The position numbers were made by a program, and so were the translations under genes. The notes beneath the pieces are model-generated. The model made no database searches. It had not been told where the DNA came from and saw only the letters and a list, made by a program, of their open reading frames with translations. Below are positions 53,308 through 62,364 of a DNA stretch of 64,000 nt, in pieces; the first letter of the stretch is position 1, and the number at the start of each line of letters is the position of its first letter. The stretch is from Glycomyces terrestris (GTDB taxonomy: Bacteria; Actinomycetota; Actinomycetes; Mycobacteriales; Micromonosporaceae): the NCBI RefSeq assembly GCF_003933745.1, contig NZ_RSEB01000002.1, positions 1 through 64,000 of the forward strand, written 5' to 3'.

Positions 53308-53967
53308 CCGCGCCGGGAGCGGCGCGAACCGCCGGTCGGCCCAGGCCGCGAGCGCCGCGAGCGCGAGGGCGGTGGCGAGGACCGCGGCCGTGTTCAGCAG
53401 CGCCCGCGAGTAGCCGAGCGCCCCGGCGTCGAGGAACGGGTACGGGTACCAGCCGGTGGCCGCGCCGTGCGCGAACGTGTAGGCGATCCAGGCGGCCGGC
53501 CACGCGAACGCCCCGGCGACCGCGCCCGCGTCGATGCGCCCGCGCGGCCCGAACAGGATCCAGCCGAGGAGGAACGCGACCGGGCTGACGTAGTGGAACG
53601 CGGCGTTCACGGCCCACGCGACCCCGACCGGGTGCACGAGCGGGGCGAGGACGAGCGCGAAGACGATCCCGGTGACGACGATCCCCAGCAGCGCGTCCAG
53701 GCGCAGCACCCGCCAGGCCCGGCCGTCCCGGTCGGGCCGCAGCGCGAGCAGGCCCGCGGCGGCGATGACCAGCAGGTTGCTCTGGATCGTGAAGTAACTG
53801 AACAGGCGGACCAGGCGCACGGCCGTGTGCTCGTGCGGCTCGCCGCCGGCCGCGTTGACGTCGGTGCCGCCCCGCACGACGAGCACCACCTGGGTGACCA
53901 TGGCGGCCAGGACGATCGCGACGAGCGTCCCGTGCCAGATCCTGCTCGCCCGCAGCCTCGCGCCCAT
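53239..53967 (-). CDS. Pr6Pr-type membrane protein of unknown function
   Basis: The protein is 242 aa with about six membrane helices (starting at residue 12) and the family segments RLFSYFTIQSNLLV near 55, NAAFHYVSPVAFLLGWILFGPRG near 125 and AWIAYTFAHGAATGWYPYPFLD near 170. ATG 53967 begins the conserved part. The last 25 codons are antisense to the end of the MFS gene, and the terminal GGPGGDHDDRHEQDRADP is probably not conserved. Confidence 0.78.
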   Translation of the reverse strand: MGARLRASRIWHGTLVAIVLAAMVTQVVLVVRGGTDVNAAGGEPHEHTAVRLVRLFSYFTIQSNLLVIAAAGLLALRPDRDGRAWRVLRLDALLGIVVTGIVFALVLAPLVHPVGVAWAVNAAFHYVSPVAFLLGWILFGPRGRIDAGAVAGAFAWPAAWIAYTFAHGAATGWYPYPFLDAGALGYSRALLNTAAVLATALALAALAAWADRRFAPLPARLRAAGGPGGDHDDRHEQDRADP

Positions 53968-54026
53968 GCCGCCCCCTCGTTTTCGTGCCGGGAGCGTACC
54001 GGACCGGCGAATGCCGGCGCCGGGTT

Positions 54027-54992
54027 TCAGACGGGGACGGCCTCGCGCCGGAACGGTTCGGCGGCGGGGTCGCAGGCCGGGGTCTGCTTGCGGAACTGGC
54101 CGGGCGGGGTGCCGAAGCCGCGCTTGAACGCGGCCGCGAACGCGAACTCCGAGGCGTACCCGACCTCCCGCGCCACGGAGGCCAGCGGCCGGTCGGTGTC
54201 GGCGAGGAGCCGCGCGGCGAGGGTGAGCCGCCACGACGTGAGGTACGCCAGCGGCGGCTGGCCGACCAGTTCGGCGAAGCGCCGTGAGAACGCCGAGCGC
54301 GACAGGCCCGCGGTCTCGCCGAGGGACGCCACGGTCCACTGCCGGGCGGGATCGGCGTGGATCGCTTCGAGCGCGGCGGCGATCGCGGTGTCGGCGAGGG
54401 CCGCCGACCAGCCGCCGAAGCGGCATTCGGCGGTGCGCGGGCCGAGGAGTTCGCGCAGCAGGTACATGAGGACCGCGTCGAGGAGCGCGGGCACGAGGAC
54501 GTCGCCGCCGCGCCGCTCGGACGCGAGTTCGCCGTCGAGCATCGCGATCGCGGCGGCGAGCTGCGGCTGCGCGGCCGGGTCGGCGGGGAGGTGGACGAAG
54601 TCCGGGAGCGTGCCGATGATCGGGTGGGTGCGGCCGGGGGCGAGTTCGTAGGCGAGGCAGATCATCGCGTGCGAGGCGTCCGGGTCGTCGGCGCGGATCA
54701 CGGCGCCCGCGGGCTCGCCGCGGCCGTCGCACGGCGGCCCCGGCGGCGTGGTGGGCGCGTCGGCGATGCGGTGCGGGCTGCCGTGGGGGACGAGCAGCAC
54801 GTCGCCGGGCCCGAGCGCGAACGACTCGCCGGACTCGCCGAGCGCGACCGCGCCGCCGCGCACCATGATCTGCACGCCGAAGCCGTTCGGTCGGGCCGCG
54901 CGGTGGTCGGACCACGGTGCGTCCCTGGCGAAGCGGGCCGCGAAGGGCCGGCCGGTCCGCAGCACCGTCATGACATCGCCGAGCACGTCCAT
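54027..54992 (-). CDS. AraC family regulator with cupin sensor
   Basis: The protein is 321 aa. The N-terminal cupin domain (about 1-190, DVLLVPHGSPHRIADAP) should bind a small ligand. The C-terminal pair of helix-turn-helix motifs lies at about 205-305 (LAETAGLSRSAFSRRFAELVGQPPLAYLTSWRLTLAARLLADTDRPLASVAREVGYASEFAFAAAFKRGFGTPPGQFRK). This is the AraC cupin_6 class often found next to transporters or dehydrogenases. Its target is not known. Confidence 0.9.
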   Translation of the reverse strand: MDVLGDVMTVLRTGRPFAARFARDAPWSDHRAARPNGFGVQIMVRGGAVALGESGESFALGPGDVLLVPHGSPHRIADAPTTPPGPPCDGRGEPAGAVIRADDPDASHAMICLAYELAPGRTHPIIGTLPDFVHLPADPAAQPQLAAAIAMLDGELASERRGGDVLVPALLDAVLMYLLRELLGPRTAECRFGGWSAALADTAIAAALEAIHADPARQWTVASLGETAGLSRSAFSRRFAELVGQPPLAYLTSWRLTLAARLLADTDRPLASVAREVGYASEFAFAAAFKRGFGTPPGQFRKQTPACDPAAEPFRREAVPV

Positions 54993-55112
54993 CGCTGAAG
55001 CCTAGCTGGGCCGGGACGATCGGACATGAAGCGAGGACGCTCGCGGATTGGCCCGCGCGGCCGCCGCGACTACCGTCGGCGGTGTTCCCTCGGAGACCAA
55101 GGAGACCCGTCC

Positions 55113-55544
55113 ATGTCCAAGACCGACAGTGAAGCGCGTCCGAAGGCCGCCCCCGTCTGGCGCCCCCGGCTCATCGCCCTCGTCGCCGCCGCGGTCGCGG
55201 CCGGCCTGACCGCCGTGATCGCCGCCGCGGCCGGCGTCGAGATGCGGGCCGCGAACCCCGGCCAGGAGCCGATCGAGGTCGGCTTCGCGGCCGGGGCGGT
55301 CATGACCCTGCTCGCGGGCGGCCTCGGCTGGATCGCCCGCGCCGTCCTCGACCGCTTCGCGCCCCGCAAGGCCGTCCTGGTGTGGCTCATCGGCGCCGCG
55401 GCCGTGTTCGCGGTCGAGATGGTGCCGCCGTTCTACACCGAGGCCACCACGGGCACGCGGATCGTCCTGATCCTCATGCACGTGGTCGTCGCGGCCGTGC
55501 TCGTCCCGGTGTTCGGCCGCCGCCGCCCTGACCTCGAGGCGTGA
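55113..55544 (+). CDS. DUF6069-like membrane protein
   Basis: This 143-aa protein has four membrane helices (about 18-40, 55-80, 88-105, 115-132) in the pattern of the DUF6069 family. Its function is unknown. ATG 55113 is chosen for AAGGAG at 7-8 nt upstream. Confidence 0.72.
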   Translation: MSKTDSEARPKAAPVWRPRLIALVAAAVAAGLTAVIAAAAGVEMRAANPGQEPIEVGFAAGAVMTLLAGGLGWIARAVLDRFAPRKAVLVWLIGAAAVFAVEMVPPFYTEATTGTRIVLILMHVVVAAVLVPVFGRRRPDLEA

Positions 55545-55545
55545 C

Positions 55546-55580
55546 GCGCGGGCCGGCCGGGGTCGCCGGCCGGCCCGCGC
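55546..55580. terminator. terminator hairpin between DUF6069-like gene and chitinase
   Basis: A perfect 15-bp stem (55546-55560 with 55566-55580) lies between convergent genes, 1 bp after one stop and 8 bp after the other. Confidence 0.82.
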
Positions 55581-55588
55581 CCTCATCC

Positions 55589-56500
55589 TCAGCAGTAGAG
55601 GTTCGCGCCCGGGGCGACGCCCAGGATCGACGTGAAAGACTGGTAGTTGTTCACGCGGCTCTGCACCTGGGCGGGGTTGCCGCCGTTGCACTCGATGGAG
55701 CCGTTGATGGACCGGATGGACTCGCCGAAGCCCGCGCCGGTCGTCATCGCGGTGTGGCCGGACATGGTGCCGGGGCCGCTCTGGGTGTTCCAGTACCACA
55801 GGGCGGTCTGCCAGGCGACGGTCGCGTTCTGCTCGACCAGCCACGGGTTGGCCAGCAGCGGCAGGCCGAGCGCGCTCCCGGCGGCGTTGTAGTTGAAGTT
55901 CCAGCTCAGCTGGATCGGTCCGCGGCCGTAGTACGCGGCCTGGCCGGCCGGGCAGCCGTAGGACTGGCCCCAGTCGCAGTAGTGCGGGTAGTTCGCGGTG
56001 TTCTGCTCGACGATGTGGACGAGGCCGCCGGTCTCGTGGGCGACGTTCGCGAGGAACGCCGCGACCTCCTGCTTCTGGACGGTCGCGCTGCCGGTGTTGC
56101 CGAACGCCGGGTAGGACGCGGTCGCGTTGACGAAGCCCTGGTAGGTGTAGAAGGGGTTCCGGTGCGGGAACATCTGGTTGAACTGGGCCTCGGTGACGTC
56201 GAGGCCGCTGGGGGTGCCCGGCCCGGGGCCGGTGCCGCCGCCGCAGGCGACGGGGTTGCGCCACACGCCCCACTGGCCGGTGGTGCCGGGCGTCTCGCCC
56301 TGGGTCCACCACTGGGCCGTCCAGTTCTGGCCGCCGTGGGACACGACGTTGCCCTGCGTGTAGACCGAGCTCGCGTTCCACGCGGCGGCGCAGGCGGTCT
56401 GGGCGTTCGCGGCGGACGCCGAGATCCCGACGCCCAGGGCCAGTGCGAACACGAGCGAGCCGAGGAGTGCGAGGAGCTTCCGGCGGGGTCGACGGAGCAT
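55589..56500 (-). CDS. secreted GH19 chitinase with CBM5/12 domain
   Basis: The protein is 303 aa. A Sec signal (about 1-33, ending ANA) is followed by a chitin-binding CBM5/12 module (about 36-85, CAAAWNASSVYTQGNVVSHGGQNWTAQWWTQGETPG), a Gly/Pro linker and the GH19 domain (about 100-303). The GH19 domain has the catalytic AHETGG near 157 and GRGPIQLSWNFNYNAAG near 195. It cleaves chitin outside the cell. The ribosome site GAGGTGATCC lies directly before ATG 56500 and is nearly a full complement of the 16S end, stronger than any other here. Confidence 0.93.
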   Translation of the reverse strand: MLRRPRRKLLALLGSLVFALALGVGISASAANAQTACAAAWNASSVYTQGNVVSHGGQNWTAQWWTQGETPGTTGQWGVWRNPVACGGGTGPGPGTPSGLDVTEAQFNQMFPHRNPFYTYQGFVNATASYPAFGNTGSATVQKQEVAAFLANVAHETGGLVHIVEQNTANYPHYCDWGQSYGCPAGQAAYYGRGPIQLSWNFNYNAAGSALGLPLLANPWLVEQNATVAWQTALWYWNTQSGPGTMSGHTAMTTGAGFGESIRSINGSIECNGGNPAQVQSRVNNYQSFTSILGVAPGANLYC

Positions 56501-56520
56501 TGGATCACCTCATTATCATT

Positions 56521-56570
56521 AGGAAGCCTTCCTTATAGATAAATGTAACTTTTTCAGCGAAGCGGCACAA
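56521..56570 (-). promoter_or_regulatory. chitinase promoter with palindrome
   Basis: On the minus strand: TTGTGC (56570-56565), 17 bp, TACATT (56547-56542). AGGAAG-C-CTTCCT, a 6+1+6 palindrome at 56521-56533, then lies about at the start site, a place where a repressor would block initiation. The region is strikingly AT-rich for this genome. It does not resemble the DasR box known for streptomycete chitinases. Confidence 0.6.
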
Positions 56571-56597
56571 GAGCCGGAAAATCCGAAGTTCCGCGTC

Positions 56598-57362
56598 CTA
56601 GACGCGCGCCGGCGCCCCGAACCGCACCGGCACCCCGGGCGAGTACAGCACGCTCACCGGCGCCCCGCGCGTCTCGAGCCCCGCGGCCGACACCAGGTTC
56701 TCCTCGCACCGCACCAGCTCGGCCCGGTGCAGCGGCCACCGCGGATGCGCGTTCGGCATGTACACCAGCCGGCCCGCGACCGCGTTGTGCAGCCCCCACC
56801 GCGCCGTCAGGAAGTGCTCCAGCGCGCTCGGCCGCGCCACCGGCTCGCCCGGGCGGACCACGATGCGGCTGTACGCCTCCCGCGGCCCCGGCCACCGCCG
56901 CCGGCTCGCGAACCCCACCGCGCCGCTACCGCGCCTGACGCCCATCCGCGACCACGCGTACGGCAGCCGGAACCCGATCCGCGCCGCCAGCACCGGCAGC
57001 AGCCGCGACGCGTCCAGCGACAGGAACACCACGCCCCGCCGCCCCTCGCCGTCCACCGAGTACAGCCGCACGTTCGTCTCCGGGAACGACCCTAGGTACG
57101 GCACTCCCGGCAGCCCGAACCACCCCACCCGGTGCATCCGGAACGGCACCAGCCCCACGTACGCGGCGCCCTCGAACAGGTCCGGCACCGTCCCCCGCGG
57201 CAGCAGCCGCGCCACCGCCGCCGGATCGACCTCCCAGTGCAGGAAGGCCACCTCCAGCCACGACTGCGTCATGAGCGCCCGCCGGACCGGCCGCGGCGGA
57301 TCGACGGTCACGGGCTCAGGACGATGCGACACCTCCCCAGCATCCCACCCTCCGGCCGGCAT
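56598..57362 (-). CDS. YqjF/DUF2071 family protein
   Basis: This 254-aa protein follows the DUF2071 pattern: SWLEVAFLHWEVDPAAVARLLPRGTVPDLFEGAAYVGLVPFRM, LGSFPETNVRLYSVDGEGRRGVVFLSLDASRL, then HFLTARWGLH. No catalytic role is known. It may bind a lipid-like ligand. The GTG at 57332 (ten codons in) is an equal candidate start. Confidence 0.85.
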   Translation of the reverse strand: MPAGGWDAGEVSHRPEPVTVDPPRPVRRALMTQSWLEVAFLHWEVDPAAVARLLPRGTVPDLFEGAAYVGLVPFRMHRVGWFGLPGVPYLGSFPETNVRLYSVDGEGRRGVVFLSLDASRLLPVLAARIGFRLPYAWSRMGVRRGSGAVGFASRRRWPGPREAYSRIVVRPGEPVARPSALEHFLTARWGLHNAVAGRLVYMPNAHPRWPLHRAELVRCEENLVSAAGLETRGAPVSVLYSPGVPVRFGAPARV

Positions 57363-57383
57363 CGGCTCCGATACGGACCCTGT

Positions 57384-59690
57384 TCAGTCCTCCCGGCCAG
57401 GCTCAGGCCGACTGCCGGGGTCCTCGCGCGCATCGGAGGCGAGGCGCCACAGGTCGGCGATGACCCGCGTGAAGGCCGCATCGGGCCGGTAGGCGCCGAT
57501 GTGCCGCCGCCGCCCACCCCACAGCGACACCAGTGCGCTGACGACCTTCGCTTCATCGGCCAGCGCCAAGCTCCGCGAAGCACCCGTGCCGTCGGCGTCG
57601 AGCCCGAACCTCAGATGACGGTCGCCGAGAAGGGCCTCGATCGCGGCGGCGGCTTCACCCGGATCGCCGGTCGCCGCGCTCCAGTACGCGACGTGCTCAG
57701 CGGTGTTGAGCGTCTCGGCGTGGTACCGGCCCATGAGGTCGCTCCTGGTCCGCAGCAGGCCTCGCAGTTCGCGTGCGGACCGCCTCGCGTCACCGGCCAG
57801 GCCGCTCCAGTACGCGAAGTTGTGCCGGGCGGAGAGGGTGCGGGGGTTGTCGGGGCCGAGGACCCGGACGACGTCGGGAAGCAGCGCTTCGAGGATCGCG
57901 GCCGCCTTGGCCGCGTCGCCGGACCGGCCCGTCCAGTACGCGAGGTTGTGCCTGGTCACCAGGGTGCTCGGATGGTCCGGACCCAGGACGCGGACCCGGT
58001 CTTCGACCAGGCCGGCGAGGTCGGCCGCGGCTCGGGCCGCGTCCCCTGCTTCGCCGAGCCGGTTGGCGAGGCGCTGACGGGTGGTGAGCGTGTCGGGATG
58101 GTCGGGGCCGAGGAGCCGTTCCTGCTCGCGCAGCAGCGCCTCGAAGTCGGCGTCCTCCCCAGGCCTCCCGGCGAACGCTTCGAGGCGCCAGGTGTTCCGG
58201 AGGCTGCGGGCCCGGATCGAGTCGGGATGGCCGGGGCCGAGGCGGCCTTCGAGATCGGTGCTCAGGTCTTCGAAGTACCTCGCGGCCTCCGCCGCCTGAC
58301 CGGATTCGCCGATGCTCACCCCGGCGGCGAAGAACACGGGATGCGCCTCGGGTTCGAGGAGGGTCGCGGCGGCGTACCGGCGCAGACTGGCGGTGCAGGC
58401 GCGGAGGAGCGCGATCAGGTCCTGGTCCTCCGCGGTCTCCGGCCACAGCGCCACGATGGCGTCGGCCACCGCCAGGACGAGGGCCGCCACCTCCGGCTCG
58501 GTGAGCCTGTCGCGCACCGCGCGCTGCACCATGGCGTGGACGCGCACCGTGCGGCCGTCGTACTCGAGGAGGCTCAGCTTGCGGAGCCGTCTGAGGACCT
58601 CGCGGGTCTGCTCCTCATCGGGCACCGTGCCCTCTCGCGAACCGGCGAGCTGGCTTCGCACCCCTTCCGAGGTGAGCAGGTCGACGGGGATGCCCTCCGG
58701 AGCCAGCACGCTCACCGCGGCCATCAGCCGGCCCGCGACGCCGACCGGGGGCTCGCGGTCGGCGGCCTCGACCGACATGGTCCAGCAGGCGGCGACCTTC
58801 GAGGGGTATTCGTCGGGGAGCCGTTCGGGGCTCAGCCGTGCGAGCTTGATCGTGCGGTCGTCGAGCATGCCCGCGTACGCCGAGCAGGTGATGTCCTGCC
58901 GGTCGATGATGTACGCCGCCGCTTGGGAGAGGGCCAGCGGCAGGCGCCCGGTGGCGCGGATGAGCTCGTCGGCCCCTTCCTGAGCGGGGGTGTGCGCACC
59001 GAGCCGCCTGCGCAGGAACGCCCGTGCCTCCGTGTGCGAGAACAGGTCGAGGTCCAGCCTGCGACGTTTGTAGCCGTCCAGGGACGCGTCCCGCCGGCGG
59101 GTCGTGACGACGGTTCGCCCGCGCGGCGTCGCGGGCGGCCACAGGCCGGCCAGATGGTCGGAGTCCGTCAAGTCGTCCAGCACGATGAGCCAGGCGGGAG
59201 CGCTCGGGCGGTCCAGCCAGGACAGCAGTTCCTTCGCCGCGGCGAGTCCATCGGCGGGATCGGAACCGCAGACCTGGGATGCGGCGGCCGCGTACGTCGA
59301 GACGATGGAACCGCGGTCGGCCGCCCGGACCCACAGGAGCAGGTCGATCGCCTTCGCGTCCCAGATGCGGCGCGCGTAGGCGGCCGCGGTGTGCGTCTTG
59401 CCCACGCCGCCCATACCGGTGAGGATCTGGCACAGGACGGCTCCGTCGCCTGCATCGAGCGCCTTCGCCAGCTCCCGATCGCTTTCACGGTGCTGGAGGC
59501 CGTCCGGCAGACCCGGGAGATTCCCGATGAGCAGCTGACCCGTCTCGAAGTCGTGCACGCGGACCGGCGCGAGGTGTTCGAGGATCGCGCCGATCTCGAT
59601 CCGCGAGTGCAGCGGAACGCCTGCGTGGCCGGGGGGAACCGGACGCTGCGTCTCGGGCTCCGGCCCGTCACCGAACTGCGCATCTGCCAA
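57384..59690 (-). CDS. STAND NTPase with TPR repeats (NB-ARC type)
   Basis: The protein is 768 aa. Its NB-ARC-like P-loop domain (about 65-330) has GMGGVGKTHT at 92-99 (Walker A), LIVLDDL near 168 (Walker B) and TGRLPLALSQAAAYI (the GLPL-like motif). A winged-helix-like part (about 330-430) and a string of about 42-residue repeats (about 440-740) with LGPDHPDTLTTRQRLA follow, the TPR_10/kinesin-light-chain type. Members act as sensors that oligomerise on a signal, including antiphage and developmental switches. No separate effector domain is visible. The start is TTG 59690 with AAGGA upstream. Confidence 0.85.
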   Translation of the reverse strand: MADAQFGDGPEPETQRPVPPGHAGVPLHSRIEIGAILEHLAPVRVHDFETGQLLIGNLPGLPDGLQHRESDRELAKALDAGDGAVLCQILTGMGGVGKTHTAAAYARRIWDAKAIDLLLWVRAADRGSIVSTYAAAASQVCGSDPADGLAAAKELLSWLDRPSAPAWLIVLDDLTDSDHLAGLWPPATPRGRTVVTTRRRDASLDGYKRRRLDLDLFSHTEARAFLRRRLGAHTPAQEGADELIRATGRLPLALSQAAAYIIDRQDITCSAYAGMLDDRTIKLARLSPERLPDEYPSKVAACWTMSVEAADREPPVGVAGRLMAAVSVLAPEGIPVDLLTSEGVRSQLAGSREGTVPDEEQTREVLRRLRKLSLLEYDGRTVRVHAMVQRAVRDRLTEPEVAALVLAVADAIVALWPETAEDQDLIALLRACTASLRRYAAATLLEPEAHPVFFAAGVSIGESGQAAEAARYFEDLSTDLEGRLGPGHPDSIRARSLRNTWRLEAFAGRPGEDADFEALLREQERLLGPDHPDTLTTRQRLANRLGEAGDAARAAADLAGLVEDRVRVLGPDHPSTLVTRHNLAYWTGRSGDAAKAAAILEALLPDVVRVLGPDNPRTLSARHNFAYWSGLAGDARRSARELRGLLRTRSDLMGRYHAETLNTAEHVAYWSAATGDPGEAAAAIEALLGDRHLRFGLDADGTGASRSLALADEAKVVSALVSLWGGRRRHIGAYRPDAAFTRVIADLWRLASDAREDPGSRPEPGRED

Positions 59691-59763
59691 GGAGGGCGTC
59701 CTTCACCGGGGGAGAACTCGCAGTCCACCTTATCGACCCGGCGCGCTGCCCGCGGCCCGCGCC

Positions 59764-60525
59764 TCACCCCTGGACCGGGACCGCGCCCGTGTCGGGGTCG
59801 CGGGCGGTGATGCAGTATTCGATGCCGGCCGGGTCGCGCATGACCTGCCACCAGTGGTGGCGGCGGACCGCGGTGGCGCCCAAGGCGGTGTGGCGCTCGG
59901 TCTCGGCGTCCACGTCCGAGCAGGCCAGGTCGAGGTGCGCGGCGGACGACTGGCCGCGTTCGGCGACGTCCAAGCGCTGCAACAGGAACCGCAGCGGCAG
60001 GTCCGGCGGGGAGATGAGGCGCCGGAACTCCAGCGACCGGGTGCCCGCCTGCGGCCAGCCCGTGAGGCTCTGCCAGAACACCAGCTCGTGGTCGAACGCC
60101 TGCGGCGGGACGTCGACGCAGACCTGGTCGGCGCGGCTGCGCTGGCCCGCCGGCCACGCCTCCGGCGCGGGGACCTTCGCCTCGCCGTGGTGGCGGACCA
60201 GGCAGAACGCGAAGCCGCCGGGGGAGCGGAGCACCGCCAGGCCCGGTTCGACGTGCACGGGGGTCGCGCCGAGGACCTGCGCGCGTTCGGCCTCCGCCTC
60301 GACGTCGTCCACGTGGAGGTCGAGGTGGTTGCCGCCCTTGCCGCCCCGCACGCGCTGCACCCGCAGGTACGGGTCGCCTCCCGGCGGCACCAGGGTCGCG
60401 AACTCGCCCTCCGGGCCGCGCCGCGGCGAGAGGGTCGAGCCGGTCGCCTTGAGCCAGAAGGCGATGCCGTCCTCGGCGCCCTCGGCGGGGAAGTCCCAGA
60501 ACGCGGTGGTCCATCGAATCGCCAT
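59764..60525 (-). CDS. two-domain VOC (glyoxalase-fold) protein
   Basis: The protein is 253 aa: two VOC domains (about 1-115 and 125-245), each with the fold's beta strands and metal-ligand positions (NHLDLHVDD, AAHLDLACSD; ending PGGFAFCLV and PAGIEYCIT). The family includes glyoxalases, antibiotic-binding proteins and dioxygenases. This pair resembles the glyoxalase-like domain of actinobacteria with no known substrate. It lies 73 bp upstream of the STAND gene on the same strand. Confidence 0.85.
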   Translation of the reverse strand: MAIRWTTAFWDFPAEGAEDGIAFWLKATGSTLSPRRGPEGEFATLVPPGGDPYLRVQRVRGGKGGNHLDLHVDDVEAEAERAQVLGATPVHVEPGLAVLRSPGGFAFCLVRHHGEAKVPAPEAWPAGQRSRADQVCVDVPPQAFDHELVFWQSLTGWPQAGTRSLEFRRLISPPDLPLRFLLQRLDVAERGQSSAAHLDLACSDVDAETERHTALGATAVRRHHWWQVMRDPAGIEYCITARDPDTGAVPVQG

Positions 60526-60625
60526 GTCCAGAGACTAATACGGATCGCGACCCGTGTTCGTGTTCTCGCGCCATCGGCGGCCCGTCCCCCTCCGCGTTTT
60601 CCCAGTTCGCCCCCCGAAGACCGTT

Positions 60626-60637
60626 TAGGTTTGAGGG
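60626..60637 (+). promoter_or_regulatory. leaderless promoter of the next gene
   Basis: TAGGTT (60626-60631), 6 nt, then GTG 60638. Confidence 0.5.
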
Positions 60638-61249
60638 GTGGACGATTTCAAGACGGCGGGCAACGCCGTCCACGGCGCGCGGCGCGTGTGGGTGCCGCTC
60701 GCGGTGGTCGGGGTCCTGTTCGCGCTGACGGCCGTCGAGGGCCTCCTCGGCCGGGCCCTCCCCGACGGCGAGGCGCTCGCCGCGGGGACCGTGATCGAGT
60801 TCGGGTCCGAGGAGCAGGTGAGCGCGCAGGTCGGCGAGGGCTGGACCCTCGACGAGACGGCGAGCGACCTGGGCAGCGGCCTCACCCTCACGCGCGGCCA
60901 GGTGACCGTGCGGCTCAGCAGCGTCGTGTTCTCCGCCGGGAGGCCCGACGGCGTGCGGGAGATGTGGGACGGCATGCGGCGTGCCCTCGAGGTCGAGGAG
61001 TACGCCGGCACCGACGTGTGGCTCGGCGAGCCGACCGGCTTCGACACGAGGTCGGTCTCCGGCGGCCTCTACGGAAGCCTCCAGATCGGCACCGCGATCG
61101 GCACCGCGTTCGTGCTCCCCGGCCCCGACGGCGACGAGGCGGTCGAGGCGAAGGTCCTCGGCCCGTTCGACGCCGACCAGGCCGACTGGGACGCCGCCAC
61201 GTCGATCATCGACTCCGTGGCCTTCGAGGACGGCGGTGAGCGCGCATGA
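60638..61249 (+). CDS. membrane-anchored protein of unknown function
   Basis: The protein is 203 aa, with one membrane helix (about 17-37, VWVPLAVVGVLFALTAVEGLL) and an extracytoplasmic domain of about 160 residues (TLTRGQVTVRLSSVVFSAGRPDGVREMWDGMRRAL...). There is no recognised family. The stop overlaps the ATG of the PrsW-type protease gene (ATGA), so the two are probably a functional pair. Confidence 0.75.
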   Translation: MDDFKTAGNAVHGARRVWVPLAVVGVLFALTAVEGLLGRALPDGEALAAGTVIEFGSEEQVSAQVGEGWTLDETASDLGSGLTLTRGQVTVRLSSVVFSAGRPDGVREMWDGMRRALEVEEYAGTDVWLGEPTGFDTRSVSGGLYGSLQIGTAIGTAFVLPGPDGDEAVEAKVLGPFDADQADWDAATSIIDSVAFEDGGERA

Positions 61250-62352
61250 CCGCCGCAGTCCGCGCCCTGCCCCGCCGGGCGGTCGACGTCCGCTCGGTCG
61301 CGTTCTGGGCCATGATCGCCATGTCCGCCTTCGGGCTGTGGACGCTCCAGCGCAACGCCGTCCCGGCGATGCTCGCGTTCCCGCCGAGCGCGGCCCTGAA
61401 CGTCGCCGTGCTGCTCTCGACCCTCGCGGTCGGGGTGTGGCTGGCGCGGCGCGTCATGCGGCCCGTCCAGGCCCCGCCCTGGTCCGGGACGTGGCTCGCG
61501 CTCATGTGGGGCGGCCTCGCCGCGTGCGGGATGGCGCTCCTCATGAACAGCCGCCTCCTGGCGGTGTGGTCGCAGGCCCTCGGCCTGGAGGCGTCCTCGA
61601 GGTGGTCGGCCGCCCTGACCGCGCCGCTGAACGAGGAGACCGCGAAGGCCGCCGGCGTGGTCCTGCTGGCGGCCGTCTCGACCCGCCTGGTGCGCAGCGC
61701 CGCCGACGGGCTCGTCTACGGCGCCCTCGTCGGCTTCGGCTTCCAGATCGTCGAGAACTTCACTTACGGCCTCAACGGCATCCTCATGGCCGGCGGCGTG
61801 GAGCCGTTCGCGGCCACGTTCCAGACCCTGTGGATCCGGATCGTGCTCACCGGCATCGGCTCGCACTGGGCGATGAGCGCGATCGCGGGCGCGGGCATCG
61901 GCTACCTGGTGAGCGCCGCGGGCCGGTCGGCGGCGCGGCGCGTCTGGGTCGCGGTGGGCTGCATGGCGCTGGCGATGGCGCTCCACTTCCTGTTCGACAG
62001 CCCGCTGGGGGGCGGGATCGCGGGGACGCTGGTGAAGCCGCTCGTCAACTTCGCGGCCGTCATGGCCGTCTACGTCGTGGTGCGGCGCGGGTTCCGGGCC
62101 CGGTGGGCGGCGGTGTCGGCCGAGGAGGTCGCGGCCGGGAGCCTCACCCGGGACGAGGCCGCGAGCCTGTCGCGGCGCGGGTCGCGCCGCCGCCGGCTCC
62201 GCTCGTTCCGGGCCGGGACCGGGCGCGAGGCCCAGGCGCGGTTGCAGCGGCTCCAGTTGGCGCTCTTGGAGGAGCGAATCCCGGAGCGCCTGCCGGCCGC
62301 GGCAGCGGAGCCGTGGCGCGAAGCGGTGGCCGCGGCGCGGCCGGCGAATTGA
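61246..62352 (+). CDS. prsW: PrsW-type intramembrane metalloprotease
   Basis: The protein is 368 aa. Nine or so membrane helices hold the PrsW motifs NEETAK (EExxK, near residue 126), FQIVENF (near 166), GSHWAMSAIAG (near 205) and ALHFLFD (near 245). PrsW homologues cut membrane-bound regulators; in Bacillus PrsW starts release of SigW by cleaving RsiW. The C-terminal 85 residues are a basic cytoplasmic tail. The upstream membrane protein could be its substrate or partner, but this is inference. No anti-sigma gene is next to it. Confidence 0.9.
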   Translation: MTAAVRALPRRAVDVRSVAFWAMIAMSAFGLWTLQRNAVPAMLAFPPSAALNVAVLLSTLAVGVWLARRVMRPVQAPPWSGTWLALMWGGLAACGMALLMNSRLLAVWSQALGLEASSRWSAALTAPLNEETAKAAGVVLLAAVSTRLVRSAADGLVYGALVGFGFQIVENFTYGLNGILMAGGVEPFAATFQTLWIRIVLTGIGSHWAMSAIAGAGIGYLVSAAGRSAARRVWVAVGCMALAMALHFLFDSPLGGGIAGTLVKPLVNFAAVMAVYVVVRRGFRARWAAVSAEEVAAGSLTRDEAASLSRRGSRRRRLRSFRAGTGREAQARLQRLQLALLEERIPERLPAAAAEPWREAVAAARPAN

Positions 62353-62364
62353 GCGTGTCCCGGA

